Positions 53,330-64,000 of a stretch of DNA of 64,000 nt are shown piece after piece. Within the stretch, counting starts at the first letter, position 1, and the number at the start of each line of letters is the position of its first letter. The position numbers and the translations under genes are program-made. This DNA is from Vitellaria paradoxa (lineage: Eukaryota > Streptophyta > Magnoliopsida > Ericales > Sapotaceae). The notes beneath the pieces were generated by a model that worked only from the letters and a program-made list of their open reading frames with translations, did no database searches and was not told the origin of the DNA. The DNA lies in contig CM034239.1 of NCBI GenBank assembly GCA_019916065.1, forward strand, positions 36,232,419 through 36,296,418. Direction: 5' to 3'.

Positions 53330-54492
53330 TTTACGAAACTAACCATTTCGTTTTTAATTTTATGTTTTTATTTTCATTCTTTTGAAAACTAAACATGAGA
53401 ATTCATTTGGCAATTTTGTTTTTAGTTTTCAATTTTTAAAAAAATAAAAAGTGTTTTTAAAATTTTTAAAAATTATGAAAACATAGGAAATGTGTTTTCT
53501 CAAGTTTTTATTTTTTACACAACCACAATTGATTACAACCATCAATCACCATTTTCTGCTTGTCGCCACTAACATCTGGCCACTGCCTCCCACTATTGTC
53601 ACTGCCTCCTGCTCATTTCCAGTTATCACCAAATATATTATTATTTAATATAAAAATATTTAATTAATATATAAAATATATTAATATATTAAATTAATAA
53701 TATATTATTTTTATTTATATAAAAATATATTAAAAATAATTTAATTAATAATTAATTTCATATATTAAATTATATATTAAATATAGTAATTAAATAAATT
53801 ATATTATTATAACTGAATTTAATTAGTTAAATTAATATAAAAATATTTTATTAAATTATATTTAATAAATGCTATAACAAATTATATTTAATATAATTTA
53901 TTTTTATTGAATTATATTATTATTAATAAAAAAATAATTTAAATAAGTACATTTAATTAATTTAATATAAATTAATTGTTTAATTAAATTTAATTACTTA
54001 GATTAATATCAAAATAATTTAATATAAAATATTTTTAATAAATAACTTAATTAAATTATGTTGAATATATTTTATTTTTATTGAATTAAATTATTTTAAA
54101 AAAATAATTAAAATAATTAAAATATATTAATTAATAAAATAAAATTATTTTAAGTTAATTAAATTAGTTAATTTAATCAACATGAAATATATTTTATTAA
54201 ATTTTTTTAAAAAATAATTATAATAAAATATGTTTAATATATTTTATTTTTATTGAATTAAATTATTTTTTAATAATCAATATAATTAAAATAATCAAAT
54301 TTATTGAATTTTATTAATTGACAATTATAACTACCGACTAACAATTATCGTTACTAAACGTATTTATGAGTTTTTGTTTTTTTTTCACTATTAATGTAAA
54401 AACTAAAAATTAAAAACTAAACACAAAAACTGAAAACTGAATATAAAAATTGAGTGCAAAAATTGAAAATTGGAAGGTTTACCAAACGAGCC
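53330..54492. mobile_element. AT-palindromic element (copy 2, inverted)
   Basis: Starts near AACCATTTCGTTTTTAATTT, ends TTTACCAAACGAGCC. The left end is eroded. Core 53640-54300 is almost pure A/T. The GC-richer patch at 53540-53630 (GGCCACTGCCTCCC) is the reverse complement of the patch in copy 1. Confidence 0.5.
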
Positions 54493-54703
54493 TATCACTT
54501 CAAAATATAAATTACTTGACAATAATTCACATCAAATAGTCTTAGGTATACGATTTTAACTACTTTTATTTTATGAACAAAATTATAATTGTTTAAATGT
54601 ATATAATATATTATATTTATGAAATAGGTATGTAATAGATACTCTATAAACATAAATGAATATCGACTATCGATTATGTTATAAGTAAATTTTAAACTTG
54701 TCC

Positions 54704-54761
54704 TAAACTTGCACGGTTATTATTTTTAATTCTAAACTTGCACGGTTATTATTTTTAATTC
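54704..54761 (+). repeat. Tandem duplication of 29 bp
   Basis: Two identical adjacent copies of a 29-bp unit containing AAACTTGCACGGTTATT. Confidence 0.85.
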
Positions 54762-54962
54762 TAAACCTGTCCAAAATTTATTACAGTATTTTGTAACAAT
54801 TTTTTTAATATGTTTGGTCTAGCCAGATACTCATTTGTACATGTCTAATTCACATCTTTTCCCATATTAAAATTTAATTACACGTTTCAAAAAAATCCAA
54901 TTTAAAAAATTATTACATTTTCCGGAAGCGGTTAGCATTGCTTACTCAAAGAAACTGTTCTT

Positions 54963-55271
54963 TTTTTTTTTTTTTTAATACCAGCGTCCACATACCAACT
55001 CAAAATTAATTTACAGATTAAGGCTTATATTCAACACACATACACACCCAACTCCCGATGTGGGAGCAAGTTCTCAAAGAGCACATTGGACATCTCCTGA
55101 GCTAGGCCCGAACTGAAGAGCAGCCCATGAGAGGTATTGAGGCCCAACATCGAAAAGTATTGTTTTCCTTTTTTTGATTTTAACACCAGAGTCTACAAAC
55201 CAACTCAAAATTGATTTGCAGACTAAAGTTTATATTTAACACACACACACCTAACTCTGAATGTGGGAGCA
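54963..55271 (-). mobile_element. Two-unit (dimeric) poly(A) retroposon, copy 2
   Basis: Same architecture as 14361-14683. On the minus strand: unit 1 (about 55271-55175), short A-rich run, linker of about 95 bp (55160-55070), unit 2 (about 55069-54979), A tail (54978-54961). Perfect 16-bp target duplication CAAAGAAACTGTTCTT (54947-54962 and 55272-55287). Units share GCTCCCACAT, GAGTTGGGTGTG, TTTTGAGTTGGT and CTGGT.TTAAA. The linkers of the two copies also align (GAGC...GAAGAG...AAGCCCA or CAGCCCA). Confidence 0.7.
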
Positions 55272-55287
55272 CAAAGAAACTGTTCTT

Positions 55288-58200
55288 GTGGTTTGGCCGA
55301 CGGGTGGTTGAATGTAATTGTGAACTCCTTTTGCAATAATGGAATATAAATTGTAAACTTTAGAAAAGCGGTTGAGTTGGCGAGAGGAGTGACAATATTC
55401 AGCATAGTACCAAAATATAATCTAAATACTACACGACGAACATGAAATTATTAAAAACAAAAAAATGAACATGATACGGCCATGAATATATTAATCTAAA
55501 ATTAACACAATTTTATTTAATTTTATAATAAAAGGTAAATTATTGTAATTTTTAGAAATTTCTTTAAAAGTTAGATAACACCTTTTAGATTTAAAAAATT
55601 ATTTTATTTTAAATTTTCTTAACAAATTATTTCATCTGACACATAAATGTTCAAATGTGTATTGAATCTCGTTAATATCAGATGAATTTCGTATAAATTA
55701 CTACAAAGATTCTCATATAAAATGTTATAAATAATTTGACTCGTGACATTATGATTATGAAAATTTTTATTAACTCGTGCAAAAATATTTTATCTTATAT
55801 GATTTAATGCATTGTCTAACTGCCATAAATGATACTAAAAGAAATTTGCCAAGTAAACTTAACAGTAAGTGATGCTAGAGTAATTATCTAAGTATAGAGG
55901 GTGTTGTTTAATTTTTTAAGAAATCTTAAGAAAGGTTAGTATAATTTATTCTAAAAAAAATTAATTTTTTTAATATATTTATTAAATTTTAAAATATTTG
56001 ATTATAAACAAAAATATGTACAATTTATAAATACAAACACATCAACACAAAGTTTCAATAAGTGTGCTCTTTTTTATTCTCAAACAAAACAAAAGTATAA
56101 TTACAAATTTTGGGGGTGTTTGGAGTGTAAAAAAAAAAAAAAAAACTAAAAAATTCAAAAGTGGGTGTTGATGTAATGTAAAAGTGACATGTAACGAAAT
56201 TTGATTGGAAGAATTTGAAAACTTTTAAAATTTTTTAAAATTTTTTGAAAATTTTTGGAGAATCAAACGGCCCCTTTCTATATAATGGGTGTGTTTGTAA
56301 TTATATAAAATTGTATAAAATAATATAAAATTGTAAAAATAAATGTCTCGTAATTCGTACAGTGAGTGAAGAATTTAAATTTTACTATCTCGTAATTCGT
56401 ATTTATAGAGATTTGTAAGATTTTATTTTATTTTTTGTAGAGCTCCAAACGGAGCCAATATATATTTAAAATAAACTGTACAATAGAAGAAGAGAAAAAT
56501 TCTACATACTGCCCAAACATATCAACCAAATGTAGTCCCTCAAACTTGAATATATGGCACTAAGACAAAGGCCTTGGTCATGACATATATATTTATGAGC
56601 TTATACACAATTTGATATTGGCTTAAGGACAACCCCAAGTCGGTCCCTTTGGTTAAGATTTTGTCAACTCCCAAATAGTTACTAATTTAATAACGTATTT
56701 AATCATTAATTTTAAAATTTAAAAGATTAATTAAGCTGTGAGTAAATTTGTAATGACTTATAATATTTTATTTGAAATTTTATATTACTTTTGGTCCCCT
56801 TTTTTATTTGATTAGAAATTATTTTGAGTTAATTAATATTTTATAAATTTTGTTTGAACTTTTTCAAATTGAATATTATATTAAAATCCAAAAATTTTCC
56901 AAATTTGAAACCCCGTAAAAGCGCTCATTTTTCTGGGTTGTTTCGAAACCCACCGAGCTTCACTAATGTGTGTGATAGTGTGCGTATGTGTGTGATGGAC
57001 TCCACGTGTCCCGCTCTCCCCCTCGGGTGTAACCCTCTCATCTCTTCACGCGGCTATCTTACGTGGTCATTTTCTTATACGTGCATTTTATATATATATC
57101 AGTCATATATACGTGATATATTTACCTAGTATTTAGTTGATTAAAATTAATTAAAATTTATAAATTTTTATAATTTTTTTCAAATAAATTTTACTATATA
57201 TTATCTTTACATTAAATTATATATTTTTATTATATTTTTTAATTAAACTTTTGCTAATCAAATACGGTCTCAGAAAATTGTACGTGCCTAGAATAGCGAT
57301 TTGTGATTTTGAGAGAGAAAGTGAGAGGGTAATTTATGAAGGGTAGGTTTGTGTACGGGATACAGCTGGTGGGTTGGGAATGCAATCCTCTTTCTTTGAT
57401 TAATTTGATCTTAATCTTATCTTTGATTTGTGGTACTATAATACAATATTTGGATTAGACTTTGTATCTCAAAATAAGAGATATGATATTCCATCAGGAT
57501 TGGATGACATATATCTTACCCTAAATTTATTTTTCGCAAAAATTTAAGGGATTCAAAATTATTTTCTGTCGTATCTTTTATCTCATTTTATATCCAACTA
57601 ATTAAATATCAAAAAAATAATTCCATGTAAAAAAATTTATCCAACTAATCAAATACTAAAAAAATAATCTTATATAAAAAATTAATCACTTGCTATATCT
57701 AAGTCCATACATTATCTCATGACATTAGTTATACTCAATTATCCAATTTCTCCAATCAAACAAAGCTTTGTTTGGATTCAAAAAAAGCGTTTTTTTTCTT
57801 TTTTTGTAGGAGCCAAATTTGGTAGTTTTTTTTTTCTTTTTTTTTTTTTTATCTTACATAGCTTTTTTTTTTTTAAACTAAAATTTGATTTTTTTATTTA
57901 GAAGCTGTAATTGCATAAAAAAATAAGAATTAAAAATTCACATTCATTTGGGTAAAAGATAGAAAAAAAAAAAGATACAATTTTTTTTTTATTTTTTTAA
58001 TCAAACGGATAGTTTTTACTCAAATGGACAAGAATTTTTTAATTTTTTTAATGTGTTTTTTTTCCCCCAAACTCAACCTAAGATCTTGTGTTATTTCAAA
58101 TTGATGCTCACTTATGGTATAGCCTCTTTAATTAACTGACTGTGAACTCATCTAAATCATTTATTGGATCATAATTAAAATTGGAGCTAAAAACCAATTT

Positions 58201-58589
58201 TAAACCAAAATAGAGTTTTTGAAATGTTTAAAACTCAAAATTTTGACTGTCGCTATCGGAACGACCGTGTGCATGGCAGCCATTCGGACGACAAAGGCTT
58301 GACTTGAGTTTTCCTTTCCTTTCCAGTTTAAATGCATAACTATAACTATGTAGCATTATTGATTTATTATACTGAGTTGGTAATTTGTTATAGCTTAAAT
58401 TTATATATTTCATGAGACGAGTCGATGTTTCGAAATTTAATTGAGATATTATCTTTAAATGAATGATAAGATATAAATTAATAATTAACATGAGATAACA
58501 TGTTGAGATTTAAGATATTATACTATAGAATGATGTATTTATTTTCATGTATTTTAGACCAATGAGATAGAGACTAATAACGTGATATT
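55288..58589. other. AT-rich intergenic sequence
   Basis: No gene recognised. MITE-like debris: 56110-56276 (GGGGGTGTTTGGAGTGT to AATCAAACGGCCCC), 56284-56460 (GGGTGTGTTTG to CTCCAAACGGAGCC), 57125-57275. A less AT-rich patch at 56930-57060 contains an open frame without a recognisable domain. Confidence 0.35.
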
Positions 58590-58708
58590 TCTTGTAACTT
58601 TAGTCTAAGAGGCAAACATTACTATGAGATTGTGTGTTTGGGATTGAATCCTATGGCTATAAACTTATCTAAGAATACCTAAACTCATATATATATATAT
58701 ATATATAT
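58590..58708 (+). mobile_element. Possible tRNA-derived SINE
   Basis: TAGTCTAAGAGG fits pol III box A and GGGATTGAATCC fits box B, spaced as in tRNA-derived SINEs; an (AT)n tract follows at 58687-58708. No target duplication was found, so the ends are guesses. Confidence 0.4.
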
Positions 58709-59246
58709 GAGTTACATTTGGTTTGGTTTGCTAAAAAGTAAAAAAATATCTGAAAATCTTTAAAAATTAATCACTTTTTCTCTCATTACACGAATTACAA
58801 ACTTATAATTTATCTCACTTTATCTTATTTTTTGTCACTTTAAATACTCTCATATGGGCATGTATGTTATGATTGAAATTATAATTATAACCGTGCATTC
58901 TCACATTATTTGGAGATATGAGTTGATAGATTTATATTATATTAATTTTTAATTATTAACGTTATTATATTCATGTTAGTGGTATGTTCAGATATTATAT
59001 ATATTTTATTGCATGACAACACGCATGATTTGATGGATAATTTTTACAATTGATGTTGCAGATCAGGATCTAACCATTACCGATATGATTTTTGGATCAT
59101 TAAGTCGGGAGCATTGAGCTAGCTTATATCCCTTGCTATAGTTTTTGGGTGGTTTTGTATAAATCTCTAATGTGAGGTCTAGGGTAATAAATTATATTTC
59201 AGCCTTCAATAAGGTTGTGCGTGTCGTATTGAGTTCGAGTATCATA

Positions 59247-59424
59247 AGGGTAGTTCGGTATACAAAACTTTCGTCTTGTGCGAGATTCGGCGAAAGGTTG
59301 GATTATAAAGATTTACTGTACGCAGCCTTACTCTACATTTGTAAGAGACTGTTTTTACCACTCGAACTCATGACTTCATGTCACACGATAATAACTCTTA
59401 CCGTTGCGCTAAATTTTCCCTTCT
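59247..59424 (-). mobile_element. Plant SINE (Au/TS-like) with 16-bp target duplication
   Basis: A 178-bp element on the minus strand: box A TAGCGCAACGG, box B GAGTTCGAGTGG, then CAGTCTCTTACAAATGTAGA, GTAAGGCTGCGTACA and ACCGAACTACCCTT, the order and length of Au-type plant SINEs. Flanks GAGTTCGAGTATCATA (59231-59246) and GAGTTCAAGTATCATA (59425-59440) differ at one base. Confidence 0.85.
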
Positions 59425-59958
59425 GAGTTCAAGTATCATAGTGAAGCAATATTACCCACCAATTGATGATCATAACTGAGTATATATATTATATTTTGGA
59501 GTTCAATTAATTTTTGTCTCCAAATTATATTGTATTACATTACTCATGGAGCACGGTAATTGTGATTTGAAAGATAGCATATATTTAGTTTACATCCCCA
59601 AATCATAAAAGATTAGGGTGTTACAGAGTTTCAATATTTTAAAAGATTAAATTTATTATTATTTTTTAATAAAAAATCCGTCTATTCACCTAAATCTATA
59701 TTTACTTAAACTATGTTTAAATTAAGAATTTATTTAAAAAAAAAAACAGAGAGATAAGGGTTCAAATTTCTTCCTTATTTAGGTCGTGATAGAATAAAAT
59801 TATAAAAAAATTAATATATTAATAAATACCTTTTATTTTACAATATTTTTAAATTCATTTAAATAAAGGTATATATTTAAGACATTGTGTTTTTTTTTGT
59901 TTTTTCATTTTTCTTTTGTTGCACAAAAATTGTACTCGAAATACACAATTACTTCTTT

Positions 59959-60903
59959 GCCCGTTTGACAACGCTGTCATTTTTTTGTTGTTGTTTTTCT
60001 ATTACCGTTTTCTGTTTTTTATTTTCTGTTACTGTTTATTTTCTCTGAAATGAAAATTGAAGCCACGTTTGAAAATACAAGTTTTTTATAATTATTAATT
60101 TTTTATTTTAAAAAATATTTAATTTTATTAGTTTCAAAAAATTAATACAACTTAATAAAATATATTTTATATTAATTTAATTTAATTAATATAATTAATT
60201 AAATTAATACAGTAAATTATTTATTAAAATCATTTAATTCAATAAATATAAAATATATTAAAATATACTATTTATTAAAAATAATTTAATAAAATATATT
60301 TTATATAAATTAAATTAATTAAATCATAAATAATTTAATTTAATTATGATATTTATTTAAAATAATTTAATAATTATTATTATATTAAATTAAATTAAAA
60401 ATTAATGTAATTTAATTATTTATTATTAATTATTAAATATAAATTAATTTAATTATTAAATTAAATAAATTAATTATGATATTTATTTCAGATAATTTAG
60501 CAATAATTAATTATTAAATTAAATTAAATTAATTAATTTATTTTTATTATTTATTAAAAATAATTTATATTAATTTATATAATTAATTTAATTTATTGAA
60601 TTTAATTATATTATTTATTAAAATAACTTATTTTAATAAAATATTTGAATAAAAAAATTTATTTTTATGTAATGTAAAAAAAATGGACAAAATTTTAAAA
60701 TTGACAAAATATTGGTAACAGAAAAGAAAATCAGAGTGAAAATACATTTTTTCTGTTTACGTTTTTTTGTTTATGTTTTTATTTTTTTTTTGGAAACAAA
60801 AAAACGTAAACAGGTTTATCAAACATATTTCTGTTGTAAGTTTACAAAATTTTAAAAACATAAACAGAGAAACAGAAAATGGAAGCGTTACCAAACGAAG
60901 GCC
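59959..60903. mobile_element. AT-palindromic element (copy 3)
   Basis: A 945-bp element with ends GCCCGTTTGACAACGCTGTC and GCGTTACCAAACGAAGGCC, imperfect inverted repeats. TTA follows at the right; the left flank is not a clean match. AT-pure core 60080-60660. Lacks the GC-richer patch of copies 1 and 2. Confidence 0.5.
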
Positions 60904-60906
60904 TTA

Positions 60907-62460
60907 GTGTTTCGGCTTTTTTTTTTCTATAAGAAATTCAAATATGTTTTTAATTAATTTTTTATTTTTTTTTAATATTCATCCAATTTTTTTCTCTTTG
61001 ACTTGCATCTTCGTATCTCTCTTTTCATAAAAGACAAGGGAGAAGAGATATGAATTTAGAATTTCTTCTTTTGTTTAGGATGTAATAGAAATATATGAAA
61101 AAAGAATGAAATTTAGGAAATTAAAATTAATTAAATTAACAAAATTAATTTATGAATAAATACTTTTTATGTTGTTATTTTTTAATTCACTCAGATAAGG
61201 ATTAAATGCCGTTTCTTAATTATATTTTTATTTTATTATTTTACTCATTTGTTTATTGAGTTTTCTTCTCTCTCTCCTTCTCTCTCTCTCTAAATAACAA
61301 CTTCAATATTTTCAAAGGCTAAATTTTATTTTATTATCTTTTAATGAAGTTAAAAGTGTAAACTCATGCTCACTTTGTGTTGTATTTAGATTAGAGATTT
61401 CTCACAGAAAAAAAGAAAATGATATAGATTAAAAATTCTTTTTTTATTTAGATTTTGATAAAAATTCAAAAAAAATAATAATAAATTTTAGGAAATTAAA
61501 ATTAATTAGATTAAAAAATAATATATTGATTAATGCCTTTTAGATTTTATTATATTTTTAAAGTCATTCAGATAAAAGTATATATTTGAGATTTTATATT
61601 GTTTTCATTTTCCCCCAACTTCATTTATTTATTTTTCTGTCATTTTTCTTTTCTTTTTTTTTTAACTCACTAAATTTTTGCTGCAAATATAACTTTAAAA
61701 AATTTATATTTTTTTCTCTAAAAGTCAGCACGTGGGCAGCCTTTTCTAGTCCTCATAATCGAAGCTTGTACGATCTTGTTTGGTGCGGCTTATGTAAGCG
61801 TGGGCTCGCGTTAAAGGGCTGTTACTGGTTGGGCCTTTGACGTGTAATGGAAACGGACCCTTTGGATACAATATTCATTGGGCTAAAATTAAAAATACAT
61901 GAATTGATCTACTGTTCAGACCCGAACTTGATTCGGGTCAGTTTCTTACAGGTCATGGTTTAGGTTTGGGTTAAAATTTTGAAAATGAATTTAAATCGGG
62001 CTGGTTATGGGTCGATTAGATTTAGATAGAGACTATTAGTGTTCCACTTCAGAATACAGTATGAATTGTGCGACTGTTGTTCGGGTATTTTTGTTGTCAT
62101 TGAAAATTCAAAGGAGTTCTTCAAAAGGATTAGTCTAAGGTATCTAATGAGATTTATAGAATTTTTAGTTTGAAGGAAAATTGAGGAAAAGAAAACGGGC
62201 GGAGGAAAAGAGGAAGGAAAGAAGGAAACATGCGGGGACCATCCTCCCATTTCTCTAAGAAAAAAAAAAAGAAAAAAAAAAGGGCGAAAAATGAGAGGGA
62301 AAAAAGAGAGAGTGGGATAGATAATTTGAAATGTGAGTGCATCAATTTTGAACTAATTTTTTATCAAAAATTTAGTTTATAATATATACTCACATGTATA
62401 TATATATTTTTATTCGTCATATTCCCTCTAATTAAATAGTGTTGAGTTAATAAAAAAATG
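60907..62460. other. Intergenic sequence
   Basis: Mostly AT-rich. A patch at 61720-61860 and one at 61915-62000 are GC-richer but show no recognisable gene. A purine-rich block lies at 62180-62320. Confidence 0.4.
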
Positions 62461-62938
62461 GGGGGTAAAGTACAACAATCACCCATATACTTTATCTTTG
62501 ATCTCACTTTTGTCCTACTAGTTTCAATTGCAACAATTAGATCCCTACACTTTCGATTAAATACCAATCTGGTCCTTCCGTCTACTACCTGTTAATTATA
62601 ACCATTAGGGTAGGGGTAAATTCATTATTTTCCCTCCTTGCTTCCCCAAACCTCCTATACAGGTCAATTTTGCATATTTTTGCCCTAAGATTCGTTTGTT
62701 CCATCTCAATAAATATCATTCCATCTCATGTAAGAACGATTGTTCTTAGTCACAAAGTTGAAATGGAAGATTTATGTAATGCAACTTTTGAATCAACGAA
62801 CTCAAGTCGAACTAGAGCACAGTAGAGGGCCTGTGACTGTTGGAAACATGGCAAGCTGAAAATTTCGTGGACTGATACAAATCCAGGGAGAAGATTCTTT
62901 GGTTATGAAATGTAACGGGTAAGTTCAGTTTGATATAA

Positions 62939-62978
<40 letters not shown>

Positions 62979-63932
62979 ATATATTGATATATATTTTTAA
63001 TTTCTTTCTTGTGTTTCTATATTTGTTATTAAATTGATGATGATTTTTTTTTCATGATCAACGGGGTCATGGACTCTTTGCTTGGTATGATCCCAAAATT
63101 TATTATAAATTAAAGAATGTCATAACCGGACTGCTGAGAAAGCTTACAAAGCTGGAGACTGAAGTGAAGTAGAGGCAAAAAGAAAAAAAAAGAAGTTGAT
63201 GTGGATAACACTGATCCTAAGTTAGGTTATAATTGCTATTATTGTATTTGACTTAAGTAATAGGAGATTCAATACTCAAGTGAAATATCTGTATTGAAAG
63301 TTGATATACCGCATCAGTGTACTAAATGTTTTGGTTTTTGTTTATGTGGATGTATTAGAGGAGTTACCATTGGGATGTAATATTTGAATGCTTTTGTTGT
63401 AATGGAAAAATTAGCCATTTGTTTGAATTACTCTTTGCATTAGTTTGATGAATGAATGACCCTATTATTAATTTCAATACTTGTCCCAAAAATTCCTTTG
63501 TAAAGGTGGTTTGGAAGTTCGTCAATGACATTTTTCTTCTTAGTTACTTTAGATTTGCTTACTGTTATTAGTTTGCTAAGCACATTAATTGTCTTGTAAT
63601 GCACTTCATTTTTTTTAAAGGTAAAAGGTAACTTTATTAAATAATAAAATAATATACAAAAAACAATAATATACTTGTCCCTTTTTTCCAAAACAAAAGC
63701 CCTAGGTGTAATTTCATTTGAATGGATACAATGTATTTAGGAGGTTTAGGGAAGCAAGGAGAGGAAATAACGAATTTACCCTCACCCTCACAATTTTAAC
63801 TAATAGGTAATGGACTGAAGGACTAGATTAATGCTTGATCGAAAGTGCGGAGATTTGACTATTGCAATTAAAATTAGTGGAATCAAAGTAAGACTGAGGG
63901 TTAATTATAAAGGTGATTTTTTTACTTTACCC
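62461..63932 (+). mobile_element. Mutator-like element carrying a GRF zinc-finger fragment (Pack-MULE-like)
   Basis: A 1472-bp element. Left end (62461 to about 62660) and right end (about 63715-63932) are inverted repeats of roughly 200 bp with matching blocks: GGGTAAAGTA, CACTTTCGAT, TCCTTGCTTCCC and AAACCTCCTA. Flanks AAAAAAATG (62452-62460) and AAAAAAATA (63933-63941) are a 9-bp target duplication with one mismatch. No transposase is present; the interior holds a degenerate GRF-type zinc-finger gene. Long TIRs, 9-bp duplication and a captured gene fit a Pack-MULE. Confidence 0.72.
62763..63172 (+). pseudogene. GRF-type zinc-finger protein fragment, two exons, broken
   Basis: Exon 1 from ATG at 62763 encodes a short lead ending in a stop (after RTRAQ), then CDCWKHGKLKISW and TDTNPGRRFFGYEM, the first half of a GRF finger. 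The second-half Cys of GC is Tyr here and another stop follows (EM stop). A good donor GTAAGT is at 62919. Exon 2, about 63060-63172, encodes HGLFAWYDP followed by a helical ITGLLRKLTKLETEVK tail, which in plant GRF proteins follows directly; the metal-binding Cys before FFxWYD is not seen and no AG acceptor lies just ahead. Two stops, lost Cys residues and lost acceptor make it a pseudogene. The parent gene is not in the window. Confidence 0.6.
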
Positions 63933-63941
63933 AAAAAAATA

Positions 63942-64000
63942 AAAACATCTTTGAGAGGATGGAAACTTCAACGTTTTTTATTTTCATTCCTTCAAATTTT
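63942..64000. other. Window end, unassigned
   Basis: Short flank after the Mutator-like element; nothing recognised. Confidence 0.5.

Noticed and set aside
56854..57129. 91-codon open frame
   Set aside because: Composition drifts from AT-rich to GC-rich mid-frame with no motif; looks like chance.

Overview
This window is nuclear DNA from a flowering plant, most likely a eudicot. It is very AT-rich, its genes are split by short GT-AG introns, and most of the rest is layered transposable elements of plant type (Ty1/copia, TRIM, LINE, SINE-like, hAT, Mutator and Harbinger-like). Nothing prokaryotic is present: no operons, tRNA or rRNA genes, or CRISPR arrays. Three host genes are convincing. 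(1) 7739-14959, minus strand: a complete 13-exon acetoacetyl-CoA thiolase gene (405 aa, cytosolic mevalonate pathway), with a probable 5' UTR exon and TATA region up to about 15746. (2) 40914-45633, plus strand: a complete 8-exon Nudix hydrolase (284 aa) of the plant NUDT2/6/7/10 type. (3) 46734-47228, plus strand: an intronless, secreted, Cys- and Pro-rich wall protein (164 aa) with a likely GPI-anchor signal.

Layout. 1-6500 is a transposon graveyard: a Harbinger-like MITE, a 2.2-kb imperfect inverted repeat that received a Mutator-type MITE and a SINE-like retroposon, and an AT-palindromic element inside a 150-bp direct repeat. 6500-15800 is the thiolase locus. Its introns hold an antisense LINE remnant split by a TRIM, a second TRIM with a perfect 5-bp target duplication, and a two-unit retroposon. 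15800-24000 is intergenic with several hAT and Harbinger-like MITEs. 24097-29689 is an old, broken copia element with target duplication GTGTA and a MITE inside it. 30-38 kb is intergenic. 38-45.6 kb is the Nudix locus, with a 9-bp-TSD Mutator MITE in intron 3. 47728-52880 is a young, nearly intact copia element: 261-bp LTRs differing at 4 sites, target duplication CTTTA, minus strand, tail-to-tail with the Pro-rich gene. 53-61 kb is intergenic with two more copies of the AT-palindromic element, a second copy of the two-unit retroposon and a classic plant SINE. 62461-63932 is a Mutator-like element with about 200-bp terminal inverted repeats around a broken GRF-type zinc-finger gene, that is, a Pack-MULE-like structure.

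The genes do not form a pathway cluster; they are independent loci among repeats. The least routine observations are the two-unit poly(A) retroposon family (two copies with 11-bp and 16-bp target duplications), the GRF-carrying Mutator element, the nested inverted repeat whose other arm preserves the empty insertion sites, and the TRIM whose insertion can be proved from the interrupted LINE reading frame. All boundaries were read by eye; no alignment or database search was run.
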